Assembly (NCBI GenBank): GCA_963556695.1
Contig: CAUWAG010000010.1
Location: 5,580,001 to 5,644,000 of the forward strand
Direction of reading: 5' to 3'
DNA length: 64,000 nt
Origin: Anthostomella pinea
Lineage: Eukaryota; Ascomycota; Sordariomycetes; Xylariales; Xylariaceae
The notes under the pieces: generated by a model
What the model saw: only the letters and a program-made list of their open reading frames with translations
Database searches by the model: none
Told to the model about the DNA's origin: nothing
Position numbers and translations under genes: made by a program
Shown here: in pieces, positions 43,801 through 54,849 of the stretch
Layout of the letters: the number at the start of each line of letters is the position of its first letter
How positions within the stretch are numbered: position 1 is the first letter of the stretch

Positions 43801-45629
43801 CGTCGACTGGGGAGCAACTTGCAGACAATGGCGCAATCGACTGGAAGCGACAGAGACAGGTTCAAGCTGGACTGGAAGACGTTGGTAATGCCACCTCCGA
43901 GCAGGAAGAAGCCCTCGTACCAACTGCATTGCTCGCGGCTACCATAGCACACATATGCAAGACGACTGAGGACGGTGCCATCTTAGCCTTCCTGCCCGGC
44001 ATCGAGGAAATAGTGAGGACGCAACGGGTCTTACAGGAGCGAACGCTATTGGGTATGGACTTCCGTGATCCTTCGAAGTTCAAGATCTGCCTTCTGCACT
44101 CCACCGTGCCCAAAGAGGAACAAACAGCAATATTCGACCCGGTGCGGCCTGGTTGCCGCAAAATCATACTGTCCACCAACATTGCCGAGACGTCTGTCAC
44201 CGTTACTGATGTGAAGTATGTTGTTGACACGGGCAAGTTGCGGGAGACGCGGTACGATCAGACCAGACGCATCACCAAGCTACAGTGTGTATTTGAGAGC
44301 AAGTCAAACTCCAAGCAGCGTGCTGGCCGCGCCGGTCGCGTACAGGAAGGCCACTACTATGCCCTATTCTCCAAGGAACGCCATGACTCTTTGAGAGCGG
44401 TCGGCCTGCCGGAGCTGCTACGAAGCGATCTCCAGGAGACCTTGTTGTCCATCAAAGCTCGGGGCTTCAGCGAGCCTGTTGAGCAGTTTCTTGGACTAGC
44501 AATCGAAGCTCCGCCCACAGCTGCAATAAAAGTAGCACGATCGAGCCTGCAGGCAATCGAGGCGCTTACTACGGATGAGCAGCTTACGGATCTTGGTCGC
44601 CTTTTGTCAAAGTTACCTGTTCACCCGACCCTGGGCAAGATGATTGTGCTAGGAGTCGTCTTCAGATGTCTCGACTCGATGCTTATACTCGGGGCAGCTG
44701 CCCAGGAACGTGCACTCTTCATAACGCCACTTGGCGGTGACCTGCGAGCAGCGTCTGTCAGCGCTCGTCGGAAGTATGCGAAAGGTGAACCCAGCGATCA
44801 CATGGCAATGTTGAACGGCTTCAACAAGATCCGCAAGCTCCGAGATCAGTACGGCATCGGTGCAGCATCCGAGCGCGCACGGGAGAACTGGATCCACATG
44901 GGAGCGTTCAGAGCGATCGATCAGACTGCCCAGCAGATCGTGCAGATACTGGAAGGCTCCGGCTTGATCCCAAGCACACTTCCCAGCGAAAGGTCGCGAG
45001 GCCGATACGGTCCAGCCGAGCTGAATCGCAACGCCCACAATCCGGTCCTCGTGAAGTCTCTGCTTCTGGCGGGTTCGCATCCAAATCTCGCTGTCAAAAG
45101 CAGCCCAACAGGCGCCACCTACCGAGTTCCTGACGAACAAGGGGTGCTATTGCACCCCTCATCCCTCAACGACGACACGAAGAAGACCAGCAAGAAACAC
45201 CCGCGAGGATCATTGTTCGCATACAGCACTCTCGGCAGAAGCAACGACGGCAAGCAGCTCTTCATGAGGGACTCGACGCTCGTGGACCCGCTGATGGCGG
45301 TACTCTTTGGTGGCAAGTTGCACAGGAGCGGCTTCGCTCGTCTGGACATGGATGAGTGGCTTTCTTTCTACATCAAAGTCAACGATAAGGGATTCGTCCC
45401 GACGATGCTCATCGTGGAGTTCCGGGAGGCTTTGGACAGAGTGCTGAACAGCGCTTTCCGCTCGCTGGCGACTTTGGACGTACAGAAAGGCCGCGTCTTC
45501 GCAGACGACCCGGTGCGAGATCCGTTCGCCAACAGAGTCGTCCGGGTGTTGGACCAGGTTGCGGCGAAAGGCGGTGACGCGAGGAATTTGAGATGGCGAC
45601 AAACAGCCCAGATAAACTGGATAGACTAG
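40899..45629 (+). CDS. DExH-box RNA helicase (DEAH/RHA family) with repeated dsRBD-like modules, probably mitochondrial
   Basis: This is an RNA/RNP remodelling ATPase. A single 1576-residue exon carries motif I GATGSGKT at about 746-753, motif II DEVH at 850-853, motif III SAT at about 887, and motif VI QRAGRAGR at about 1139, followed by the helicase-associated HA2 domain and an OB-fold (LLLAGSHPNLAVKSS, YSTLGRSNDGKQLFMRDST). This order fits the DHX9/29/30/36/57 group. The N-terminus (MAAMALLRLPPAVRVAMLARTF, then RRSYADA) looks like a mitochondrial presequence. Residues about 175-270, 300-400, 425-520 and 545-620 look like dsRBD-type modules; the first two both begin MPTE-x-Y-P-x-AP and end with a KQAA helix, so they are a visible duplication. 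No intron interrupts 4.7 kb, unusual in this window. Substrate unknown; DHX30-like mitochondrial ribosome work is a guess. Confidence 0.85.
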   Translation: MAAMALLRLPPAVRVAMLARTFETHKPYFPAYSVSMSQRRSYADAQLQSTEGFQDVEDFSSAPPDLQQRAEHTPVHFFFERSDPAEHQQRIETAATKVRDRSSNLELEDGQLEHGQRRELSYDIRKNAVNRSALAALMTYPLFRFDDTSRKLEQKAEHLSSGGQPESSDVQETAETMRLPTEAEYPWAPVELFEAATVINGFRRLRVAAEKEFKVDEKFSTRRRAKKGQVEHTCQLVLSVEGFAWWMSTGKGLTRKVAKQAAYLRALADMHVKGALKALSSPTLSQEGNIRQEHEVKVSTTQAGMPTEEQYPQAPDGLFDPALIQDIIHGACGKLKIPIQTHVDLDTKRAPGLVFTCTLKLELPGLCQETSAGEGRSKQVARQAAWVQMAAKLHENGALSVLFSGTKKTTIHLQPGVEVTDMRPTTLGKGVIEEEKDAKTEIYNYAAGFGLVPQFRVAMVQTRTPRKRLRKQSARQKQKPTVQVDISLPEQSIDVSAVAKDLRTAETAAALSFKAKAEEWHKRNRGLQTGDSGLQSGLLSTDTAIYFFQWLREVRRGTRIEVEHEQLTQARSTRQSAHLTVDGTPLGQAVVMGSKKQAEAAAHLTAAIEMTREDPGLLQGFEERLTKNKGKFLKPLPPIDLDIGVGATYIMRDALVEARKAGLPDSRQVLRAEERLVEGAPRRRPTRLDPVKIEYLNGHLVDKQKAFEEDAGLQELHAKKASLPMNQYRAQVIDMVSNNPYSIIVGATGSGKTTQVPQILLEHAIAAGHGGSCNIICTQPRRIAATSVAQRVAVERNERLQESVGYQVRFDAKLPRPGGSMTYCTTGVLLEQLKHDADGVLDAVSHLVIDEVHERDINIDFLMVVLKKALAARRLASKSIPKVVLMSATLDTELFAEYFVTTDAGGKRTACPSLSVPGRTFPVKEIYLETILHELQQHHKRELTLMISQEKDSQEYLRSETTFCRSHTSTGEQLADNGAIDWKRQRQVQAGLEDVGNATSEQEEALVPTALLAATIAHICKTTEDGAILAFLPGIEEIVRTQRVLQERTLLGMDFRDPSKFKICLLHSTVPKEEQTAIFDPVRPGCRKIILSTNIAETSVTVTDVKYVVDTGKLRETRYDQTRRITKLQCVFESKSNSKQRAGRAGRVQEGHYYALFSKERHDSLRAVGLPELLRSDLQETLLSIKARGFSEPVEQFLGLAIEAPPTAAIKVARSSLQAIEALTTDEQLTDLGRLLSKLPVHPTLGKMIVLGVVFRCLDSMLILGAAAQERALFITPLGGDLRAASVSARRKYAKGEPSDHMAMLNGFNKIRKLRDQYGIGAASERARENWIHMGAFRAIDQTAQQIVQILEGSGLIPSTLPSERSRGRYGPAELNRNAHNPVLVKSLLLAGSHPNLAVKSSPTGATYRVPDEQGVLLHPSSLNDDTKKTSKKHPRGSLFAYSTLGRSNDGKQLFMRDSTLVDPLMAVLFGGKLHRSGFARLDMDEWLSFYIKVNDKGFVPTMLIVEFREALDRVLNSAFRSLATLDVQKGRVFADDPVRDPFANRVVRVLDQVAAKGGDARNLRWRQTAQINWID

Positions 45630-47605
45630 GAACTTGCCAACGAATACCGGCCGTTCATGTTCACCGACCCGGTCTTTGTTTGGGTCTTTAGCTGGGTTTT
45701 GGGCTGTCAGCATACACCAAGCGACACCATAGCGCTTATATAATCTCGGACGCTCGCCGTATTGATTGACATAAACTCCTTGGTTACAACCTAGTGGTGT
45801 TAAAAGAATACAAGGAGAGGTAGAGGAGGCGTAACACGCTCTACTAGTGGGAAAGGGGAACGTGGCTACATACGGTTCATCTTTAGTCGGAAAGGTCGAG
45901 GAGACAATCGTTCAGCGCGCGACGGAATCCACTCGGGGTTTCTACTTCGATTCACATGGCGAGGAGAAATCAGAGTGATGGTTTCAAAACACAACACCCA
46001 CGATGTAGTTCAGAGAAAATGATATTGGAAAGGGGTCGCATGGTGACTCTACCCCTAGCTGACATGACCCGTCTCAGTCGCGAACTTGCTCAACGTGAGA
46101 CTCAGCTTTGCACTTCCTTGAAATAGTGAGGCCAGGATCCCGTGCTGACGAGGAGCTGAGAGATGGGTTGGGATCCGGAGGTAATAAATATCCTTCTCTT
46201 GACCAATAAACCGAGTCGACACCACCGCCAGAGTCAATATCACGTCCTGGAGTGTATCGATTGGGAATCAGCTTGTTAGCCCAGAGCAGCGTCTATCTCC
46301 TGGGACACCTCCATGATCCCCGCCTAAGAACCAGATGTCAGCTCTGAAGGACTAAGAAGCGACCAACTGAAAGAACGTGAAGAGCCCTTCCTCTGTGACT
46401 CAGGCCCTGTGCCGCATCTCAAATGCGCCGAAAAGGGGAGTGCTCGCGAGACTACGTATTACCCCACAGACGGACGAGCTCCAACACCATGGGGACTATT
46501 CGCCTTGTGTCAACGTCACATCACCCGGGCAGCCCAATACAAACATAATTGCGGTCGCTCGCCGTATGTAGGGTCAAGACCCTTCCTTCATGGCCTAAGA
46601 GTACCGGTAGCGATTGTAATTAATTAGGCGCGGTCATATGTCCCAAGGTGATCCTGGAAAGATAGTGCATTTGATATAGAAATCGGTGCTGCTGCGTATT
46701 AACAAACTGCGCAATACCTTCACCCGAAGGGACGTACAAGCGATCTTCACCCCGCGACTTACCTCAAGCTTCGTAAACAGGTGCATCTCAAAGCAGAATT
46801 GAAGCTGCAAGGGCAGCGGCACAGCGACACGGCAGAAGCTACCTTATGATAGGCTCGTTGGCGCTCAAATATGTCTCGTGACGCCGTAGAAGTGAATGAA
46901 CGCCGTTCGTTATCTGGAAGTCTATCAAGAAGGATCGTAACCAAGTATTAGTCGACTCACCTCACCACACCATTCTTCATCCCGCTTCGACCCAACGCTA
47001 AGCGCCGACTGCCAGAGCAACAGGACCAGAGGACCAGGAATTTGAAGAAGAAAAACCAGAAAAAAGCCCCCATATTTGTCTAGGCCTGCTAACTAGGTAA
47101 TGACACCGCGTAGGACTAGAACTTTACAAAAAGAAAGGCCTTTACGCTTGCAGCCACCTCCGAAAACCCCCGTTAAGTGTTTTCCTCAAGCACGCTGGTT
47201 AGACCAGCACTCCAAATCGGCCATTAGGCTATTTTGGTGCGATGGGAAATTTTGCTCGTCTTTTGACATATAAGCAACCCCAACCAACCACCCCAGCTAG
47301 GTGCATCTCAGTAGAAATGAAACCTCGTCTTGCTATGTACATAGGTGGTCTGTCTCATTGTTTCAATAGCTATGCCTGGACCGAGTTCACCTCCTGTCGC
47401 GGTAGGTAGGTAGCTATACCTAGACCTCCCTGCCCACCCGACCACCGCCGCGCTCCTCCAGCCCACGACGAGGGAGGCCGATCAACTACACCCGTCACTT
47501 CACTCCTGCAGTCCCAGGTCCCACAACCCCCTTCTCATCTCCCCAAGCTCACTCTCACCACCCTGACCAACCAAACCCATCATTCCCAACCCAACCTCCA
47601 GCACA
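45630..47605. other. Intergenic, no gene seen
   Basis: No open frame longer than about 75 codons and none with a recognisable domain. The last 200 bases (from 47430) are a very C-rich, CCACC/CACAA leader ahead of the CVNH-like gene, with a GGTAGGTAGGTAG run at 47399-47412. Confidence 0.55.
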
Positions 47606-48657
47606 ATGAAACCCACAACCCCCCTCCTAGCCCCCTACTTACCACCCTAATCCACCCCCCTAATCACCACGCTCGCCGCCCTCGCCAAAGCCCAGCAACA
47701 CAACAACAGCAGCGCCAGTGGCTTATACACCATGTGCGCCAGCTCCTACAAGCTGGGCAACCGCGGCGCCGCACAGTTCGAGGTCGCCACGTGTGCGGGC
47801 CCCGATGACGCCCCTGTTACCAGTTCGCTGGACCTGAATGATTGCCTGGGGAATAGCGAGGGTTTGATGGTGGGGCGGATGGGGTGAGTTTGCTGTTTTC
47901 TTTCTTGTTGTCTGTCTTGGAGTGGTCAGTGTGAAGAAAGGGGCGTGGTGGTTTTGCGTGGAAAGGGATGTGCTGTGTATTGCGGTGTGGTGCTGTAGTG
48001 TGTCCTGATGAGTGATGGCACAAATTGCCTATAGTGTGATGGCTCTCGAAAGCCTTGACCGGATCCTGCGAAGAAAAACTGCTCCATTTCATGTCCTGTG
48101 CTTGTGCGGACCCGTTGCTGGACTGACGCTGAATCGACTGGACCGGACCTCACCATACCAAATGCCCAAACCAAACTGATGCATGCCACACACAGGGGCA
48201 ACGCCTTCAACACCTGCCACGCCTGCAGCGCGTCCACAACCAGCGCCGACATCACCTGCGAGTGCGAGATAACAGGCGGCGATATCAAGACCTCGAGTTT
48301 CGACCTTGGTATGGGCCACTCTAACTTATCTATCCCTCTCTGATACTTCTCTAATACCTCTTCACGACCTTTTTGCCACCCCTTAAGCACCCCTTAATAT
48401 CTCCCTTTTCCCCTTCACCGCACCCCTCCTCGCCCAATTATTTTTCTTCCGACGGGCTCTGTTCTGTCGCTTGCTCGCTTGCCTGCCTGACAAGACTGAC
48501 GCGCGGCGACGTATCAGACACGATCGTTACGAACAACAACGGGATACTCGCGGGCTTCGACCTCCCCGGTAAGTTAGATCGACCGCAGCCCCCAACGTGA
48601 GCTGTCGTGATAGCTGGCCGTTTTCCAGGCTTTGAGATCGCCGGCTCGGGGTTGTAA
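47606..48657 (+). pseudogene. Cyanovirin-N homology (CVNH) secreted-protein gene with in-frame stop in the signal peptide
   Basis: CVNH proteins are small, often secreted, carbohydrate-binding proteins of fungi and other organisms. Exons 47606-47883, 48196-48308, 48518-48568 and 48629-48657 read as one frame of 156 codons plus stop. Donors (GTGAGT, GTATGG, GTAAGT) and AG acceptors are intact. The mature part shows the CVNH pattern twice: TSSLDLNDCLGNSEGLMVG then GNAFNTCHACSAS, DITCECEITGG, SSFDLDTIVTNNNGILAGF. The N-terminus would be a signal peptide (STPLITTLAALAKAQQ) but codon 15, at 47648-47650, is TAA. I see no intron that would remove it. Options: a recent nonsense mutation, a sequence error, or an undetected upstream exon. 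Introns 1 and 2 are long (312 and 209 nt). It sits upstream of the oxidase pair. Confidence 0.65.
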
Positions 48658-49595
48658 TGATGACCATAATGGCAGGATCCTTGCGAAGCGAGTGGTGAGG
48701 ACCGGTATGGCTATGAACAATGGTCTAGGATATCGTCAGTCTCTCACTACAATTGTTGGATATCAGTCTCTTCGAAAGTACTTCCGCGAAGATGGCATGT
48801 GTAGACGCAGCGTCGAGGCTGAAGGTATGGAGGAAGAAACAGGCTTGTTCAGGACCACGGAAGTCCAAACAGGTTCTCACCCAGCATCAAAGGTGCAACG
48901 AGACCAACTGTTCGACGAATGGTTTTCAATTGCGAAGTCCGATAACATCTTTGATGATCCCTGGGATATTCCCATATCCACAATTCGAAGGGATGGTATT
49001 CCTTTCCCTTGCGATGCCGCCGCCAGCCATCGTGTCTCCACGTACTGTTGAATGGCGCGGAAGCCACCGTGGCGTTCAGGGAGGTGGCACTGCACCAACA
49101 AGGCCAATAGGGCATTTTTGGGCCACTTAGCCCACAGAAGGATTTTCACAGAGATACAACAAGAACACGGATTACACCAGAATATACGTTTTCACCCATC
49201 CAAATGCCCCCACGCTCTGTTTGACACGTACCAAGGTATAGATGGTACAATCCGTCTCATTGCCGCCCACATAATGAGCCCAAGATCCCGAACTCCATGG
49301 CCGTAGCCGTATGGTATAGTCTACAATGGCATGGTATGTAGTGCCGTATATGTACATGTGTCGACACCTCCATATATCCAATTCGCTAGCGCAGGCCGGA
49401 CCACCGGCAGCCTGGGAGTGCCTGACCCCAGGGCCGTGCGGTCGGTCTCCTGACTTGTCTGGTATCATTGATGTCGTCGCTTTCCCATCTCTTCGTCGTT
49501 TCTATCGTACGTTCGCTGGAATGTCCCAGTTCTGGTATCTATCCAGATATACAGGCTCCAAAGCACCTCGCTGGGTCGTGGGTATTCCCAGAGCA
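48658..49595. other. Intergenic, no gene seen
   Basis: Convergent tails of the CVNH-like gene and the P450 gene. No coding potential recognised; ordinary composition. Confidence 0.5.
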
Positions 49596-51380
49596 TCATG
49601 TGTTCGTTCTCCTCCTAAACAGCACCTCAGCCGTCTGGCTCGGGCTCTTGGTCATCATGAACATATTCGGCTTGGGCCTCCCCTCGCCGTCTTTCAGCTT
49701 GATATCGTAGTTGAGGAGCAGGTGGGCCAGGATCAGCTTGACCTCGTTGGCGGCGAAGAACCGGCCCGGGCAGGCGTGCTTGCCCAGCCCGAAGTTCATG
49801 TTCGTGTCGCCAATGCTCGTGAACTGCCACCGGTCCCGGGCCTCCTCGGACTGCTGCCTCAGCTTCCAGAAGCGCAGGCCGTCGAACTTTTCCGGCTCCG
49901 GGTAGAATCGCTCGTCCACGGCGACCCCTGCTAGTGGGGTGAGCAGGTCGGTGCCCGGCGGCAGATGCGTTCCGTCTGAAAGGTCGATGGGCTTCATGAC
50001 CTTGCGGATGAAAGAAGCTGGGACCGGTAAGCATCACCGCCGAAATGGCTGGTCAAGGGGGTATTGGGTTTACTTACTGACGTTGCCGGACAGCCTCAGC
50101 GACTCTTTAATGAAGCTGTCCATCTTCTTCAACCTGGGCATGGTCTCCTTCTTGTCCCAATCGTTCCCATTCTCGAGGACTTCGGATGCCTCCTCCCGTA
50201 ATATCTCCTGTATGTCTTGATGTACCGCCAGGTCGTATATACAGTCCGTCGTCAGATTACTCGTCGTATGTATCGACGATGCGCTTAATAGTAGTTGTAT
50301 CTTCGCTTGTATGAAATAATCGCTCTTCTGCTCGTCGGGCATAGCATCCAACAGCCACTGCATAAAATCGTCGGGCTTCTCGTAGCCGTCCGTGTCCGAG
50401 TCAGGGGTCCGTTCCTCGATAAGGGGCTTGAGCATCGCTTGTGCCTTCTCTAAATCCTTCCGGATGGTCGTAAGCTCTGAGACCAGATACTGTGCTGCTG
50501 GCCGCATCCACGGCGGGAAGAACTGCAGTTTTATGACGGCGATAAATGCCGTGATCGCAAAGTTGATGCTAACATCCATCCACTCTTCCGTGCGACAAAG
50601 CGCCGGCCCGACGAAGGTCCGTCCACTCAGACGGGATACCGTCCGTACCATGAAGGGTTGTATCTTGAATGGCGTCCAATCTGAAGCAGCATTAGTGATG
50701 GATTTCCATGCTGATAATCTGATGTGATATTCTACCTCCACACGCAGGGAACTCAGTAGATAGGATATACTCAAGCTCCTCCTTGAGCTTGGGCGTCATC
50801 CGAGCTAGGTTCTGCGTCGTCTTGGTCTTCAGGAGCAGCGTCAAGGTGTCTGAGTGGGCGCCCGCCGAAAGCTGAGTATACTCGCTCAACATGGCCTGTT
50901 GAAAGTGTCAGCGTAAGCTCGGGGATAGCAGGTTGTCTGGTCCCAACGCACCTCACTGACGGCCGTCTCTGCGCTCAGGGTGCTCTCTGGAAGCCCCTTC
51001 AGCTCGCCCACGAGGTTGGCTGGTATTATAGTCCTCATTCCCTCTGTGGCCTTGATCTGGTAGACACAGTCGCGAAACTAACAGGCGTCAGTAGGACCGA
51101 TGGCAAGCGTTGATTGACTGGTGCAACGAACCTGTGTATAGCTGTCCCTGATCAGAGAATCGGCATTGAACATCCACTTCATCCTCGATGACTTGTAGAG
51201 CGGCGCCGACACGTTGCACTTGGGCTTGGATGGCTGAAACAACCATATACAGACCAGTACCATGCCAATGGCGACATAGTAGCCTGAGTGATTCCCCATC
51301 ACACCTTGGGTCAACATGTCGTATGTCACCGCGGTGTAGTTGGGGTTGTAAGACTGTGGGTCCTCCACGACAGAGGGCAT
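49596..51380 (-). CDS. Cytochrome P450 monooxygenase
   Basis: This is a membrane-anchored haem-thiolate monooxygenase. Five exons, 51380-51132, 51077-50952, 50895-50736, 50680-50078 and 50017-49596, give 519 residues, normal for the family. Introns are 54-60 nt with GTTCGT, GTGCGT, GTAGAA and GTAAGT donors, and frame is preserved throughout. A hydrophobic anchor (SGYYVAIGMVLVCIWLF) covers about residues 31-47. The I-helix has SASSIHTTSN in place of AGxDTT, the ExxR is KESLR, and the haem loop is FGLGKHACPGRF with ligand C462. The IHTTSN form is common in fungal terpenoid-type P450s such as ent-kaurene oxidases, which suggests, but does not prove, a terpenoid or alkaloid substrate. It lies on the same strand as the FAD monooxygenase 2.1 kb upstream. 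The 61-codon open extension upstream of ATG 51380 is probably leader. Confidence 0.93.
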
Positions 51381-53456
51381 TCTCGCTGGGTAGGCTTGGG
51401 ACAAAGCGAGTGAGGAGTAAGCAGTGGGGGCTTCAGATAGAAGAAGGGATGAATGGTTGGTCCGCTCCCCTCGCCCTTCACGATATTTACCATCGGTGTA
51501 GCTGGTTGGTATCGCATCGGATTGTGTATGGGGAAACAGATTCCGGTATTCATATAAGGTCATCCCGTACCTAGTAGGCGAGAGCTACAGGACTTGGTAG
51601 TGATGGTCTGGGGAAATAACGATGTCCGAGAATAGCGGAACTGGGATAGATTGGCCACGTCGCTTCGGCCATCCGAGATTGGCAGTTGAAGATACGGTCC
51701 CAGATCTCTCCGTCCAAGTGGCCGTCTGTCGAAGCCGAAGGGGAGCTCAAGTGGATATAGAGAAAGGCCCCACTACGGCAACCATTGTTTCCGACCTTAC
51801 GGAGTCGAGGCGGATGGGATGAAAGGGGAATGGCAGTGAGAAGTAGGGGTGGCGGAAGAGGGGAGGGAAGGGGAGAAAGACAGGAAAGACGAATGAGAAA
51901 GAAGATGACTTAAGTGATGCGGTGCAGCATGGCATGCTGCAGAACCACGGAAGCTACCTATGGACACTTCTCAGAAGGAAGAGAAACGTTTCCCAGCTGT
52001 CGTGTTGGAACTTGGACGCCTGCCCCGAACAGCCGCAATAGTGGCCGCTGATCACTGATCCATCCGATGGAGTTGCTGCTCCCGAGTGACGGCGGCATGT
52101 TTGACGTCCGACTCCCCTGTGAGTGTGAGGGATGCCCTGTCAGCCTGTCTGCAATCCTCTGGTGTTGTTTGCGGTTGAAGATCCCGACAGGATCTGGATG
52201 GTGGGCCAACGTCTGAAACGGGAGGTCGAAGGCGGGGCCGTGCTGCAGGTGGAGGCAGGCATGGCAGGGAAGAGGTTCGGGAGCGCGCAGCTCCGGGGCC
52301 CTAGGCGAGTCCGGGGTTCTGAAGCGCATCACGTTTCCCATCTGGCCAACAAACACCACCGCCCTAGGGCCGGCAATACCACGTTCCTCTCTCGGGAGTC
52401 CCTCATAGCGTCCTTGTCATCCCAATGCCAAAACAGCTATTTGTTAGATTAAATACCTGCTGCCAGGGAATGAGCTTGTTCGAATGGTCTTCATCGATTC
52501 GGATCCTTTGCTCCAGCCCATCTGCATTAGGTACGGTTCTGTTGTTCTCGACCTCGTCGCAAGACGCACGCCGGATATCTTGGCGGTGTCTCCAATGCCG
52601 CAAAACCTCAACCACTCTTCTCATGTATACCCGCCCCGGTTTAGGCGAGTGTGATGTGCATGCGTCAGGAGAGTCCCACGCAGATATGCGGTATCATTGC
52701 GGGAAGCGGGGGGGTTTCCTACCGGTACCTTCTACCATGATGGGGAGCGTAGGGTTGCAGCGAGAGCGCTGACGATACCAGAAACAAGAGCAAGACGTGT
52801 CGCTGGTGGAGCTGGAAGTCCGTAGGGCAACTTCAGCCGTACATATATAAGATACATATATAAGAGCATATCAATGCGCCAAGGCGGCCCTTCCTATGAG
52901 TCTTGTCGTGTGCTCGTCATCCTCCACCCTTCCGACGACGTCGCCACTGCGGCAGCTCCGATGTCTGGATGATGAATACCTCCCTGCCGTGTGGCTGCAG
53001 TGACGGGAGGTTAAGCCTTCGTCCAAGACAGCGGGAACGGGAAGCAACCACTTGGCAGGTATCGTTCGTGTTACAAAGATCCTGCAGGCATGTGAACTGA
53101 GCCTGAGAAGCTTTGTTTTCGCTATGAATATGGCGAAATCCCACGCGAACGTCAATATAGGGCTTCCATGTCGAACAAGATGGAGTCGCAGCCGTGATTG
53201 AAAGCGAGCCCTCGCGGACGAAAACGTCTGTACTGGAAACAAGTGAAAGTCACTGTAGGTGTTCCTCGGCACACAGTCAAATTGAGAAGAAGAACCTACA
53301 TCATAACACTTCTCACAGCCAACGGCATATGCGACAAGCGGGCGATTGGATGTATAGAGAGCGCTGTCATCGTTGCGGCTAGAAGATTCGAATTAGTGTA
53401 ATAAGTTATTGACTATAATCAGAGCACCGGAACAGTTGACCTCGAGAGGTGTGTCC
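51381..53456. other. Intergenic between the P450 and FAD monooxygenase genes
   Basis: Upstream region of the P450 gene and 3' region of the FAD monooxygenase. A GGGAGGGAAGGGGAGAAAG-type purine run lies at about 51860-51885 and a TACATATATAAGATACATATATAAGAG direct repeat (unit ACATATATAAGA) at about 52841-52866. No gene seen. Confidence 0.5.
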
Positions 53457-54849
53457 TCACGATATCCCATCTACAACTCCATCCTGGCCCTGCAACTGCT
53501 GGAACCGCTTCAAGGCCTCATCATTCTGGCCCTTGACATCAAACTCATTAGTGAACGCCGCCATCTGTCCGAAGAACTTCTTCATCCGGACAGGGTCCTC
53601 GTGCATTCCGTCTTCGGCATACGCATACACGCGCCCGAACTTGCGGGCGAGGTCCACCACGGCCTGGCTCCTCGGTCTGCGCACCTCGTCAAAAGCCTTT
53701 AGCGCGGCCTTGATCGGACCGGCGTTCTCGACATGACCGAATACTATTTCACAAAGGTTAGAACCAATCACTTTCACGACTTCGGTAAAGAAAAAACCGG
53801 AAAGGAAGACACAAGTGACAAGGGAACGATGAGAGTGACTTACGACAATCCAACACCGCCGCGTCCTCGAGCGCCTGCGCGGCCCCGTTGCCGGCAAACG
53901 GAAGCGACGCATGAGCCGCATCGCCAAACATTGCCACGTTCCCTTTCGCATAGAATGGCGCATGGTCATGATCGGCCGCCGTCCACGACGCGCTCGTGTC
54001 CTTCGCGACCATCCGCACAATCTGCTGCGCCTCCTCGCTGTAGTCCTCGTACAGTGCTGGATCCAATGCGGGCGCTTCCTGGCTGCCGTCCCGGTGCCGT
54101 GTGAACTTGGCCCCGCGGACCGCGACGCCGGCGCTCAGCCGCGTGTTCTTGTTGAGCGGGATGCAGTTGATGTGGCCCCGGGGTCCGAGGAGAATCGGCA
54201 CGTTCTCCGTCCACTTGGGGTTGATCTGCTTCTTGGCCTCTTCCGTGGATATCATGGTTCGGTAGATCTGCCAGCCGTCCTCATTCTTGGGCGCCGTGGC
54301 TGGGTGGTCCTCGCCGAGCAGGTAAGCTCGGGTCAGGCTATGGATGCCGTCGGCTCCCAGCAAGCAATCGACCGCGACCTGGCTGCCGTCCTTGAACGTG
54401 AGTCCGATTTTGCGATCTCCTGCCTGCCCCTCGGTGATGCTGGCGAGCTTCTTGTCGAAGCTGATACAGTCGCGCGGGACGAGTGCGAGGAACCCGTCGA
54501 GCAGGTCGGCACGACTCACAGTCTTCCTGCCTTTCGCTTTTCCGAGCTCTGCGACCAGCTGGCCCATGTGCGGCCCTTGCGCCAATATGACTTGCGTCGC
54601 CATCACCTGATCCTCGTCGCCCATGGTCAGCGCCTTGTCGAAATACGCCTGTCGCACATCCGGCCCGATGAGCGTCATGGCCTTGATCGCGTTCAAGTGA
54701 AGCGCGAGGCCCGCCCCGACGTCGCTGTAGCGTGGTACGGACTCGTACACGTGAACATCTATGTGCTCCTTGTTGACGAGGCCAGCGGCGAGCGCAAGCC
54801 CGGCGATTCCACCCCCCGCAATAGCCACTTTGATTCTGTGTTCTGCCAT
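53457..54849 (-). CDS. FAD-dependent monooxygenase, salicylate-hydroxylase-like
   Basis: This is a class A flavoprotein hydroxylase that uses NAD(P)H and O2 to hydroxylate small, often aromatic, substrates. Exons 54849-53844 and 53743-53457 give 430 residues, matching family length. The Rossmann FAD motif VAIAGGGIAGLALAAGL starts near residue 8, the DG motif appears as LLGADGIHSLTR near 160, and the second FAD motif GDAAHASLPFAGNGAAQALEDA starts near residue 309. The 100-nt intron (GTAAGT to AATAG) joins AAVLDCL to FGHVENAGPIKAA. I chose ATG 54849; the two codons before it are not ATG-initiated. No signal peptide is visible, so it is probably cytosolic. Together with the P450 it may form a small oxidative pathway; no backbone synthase is present in the window. 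Confidence 0.92.
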
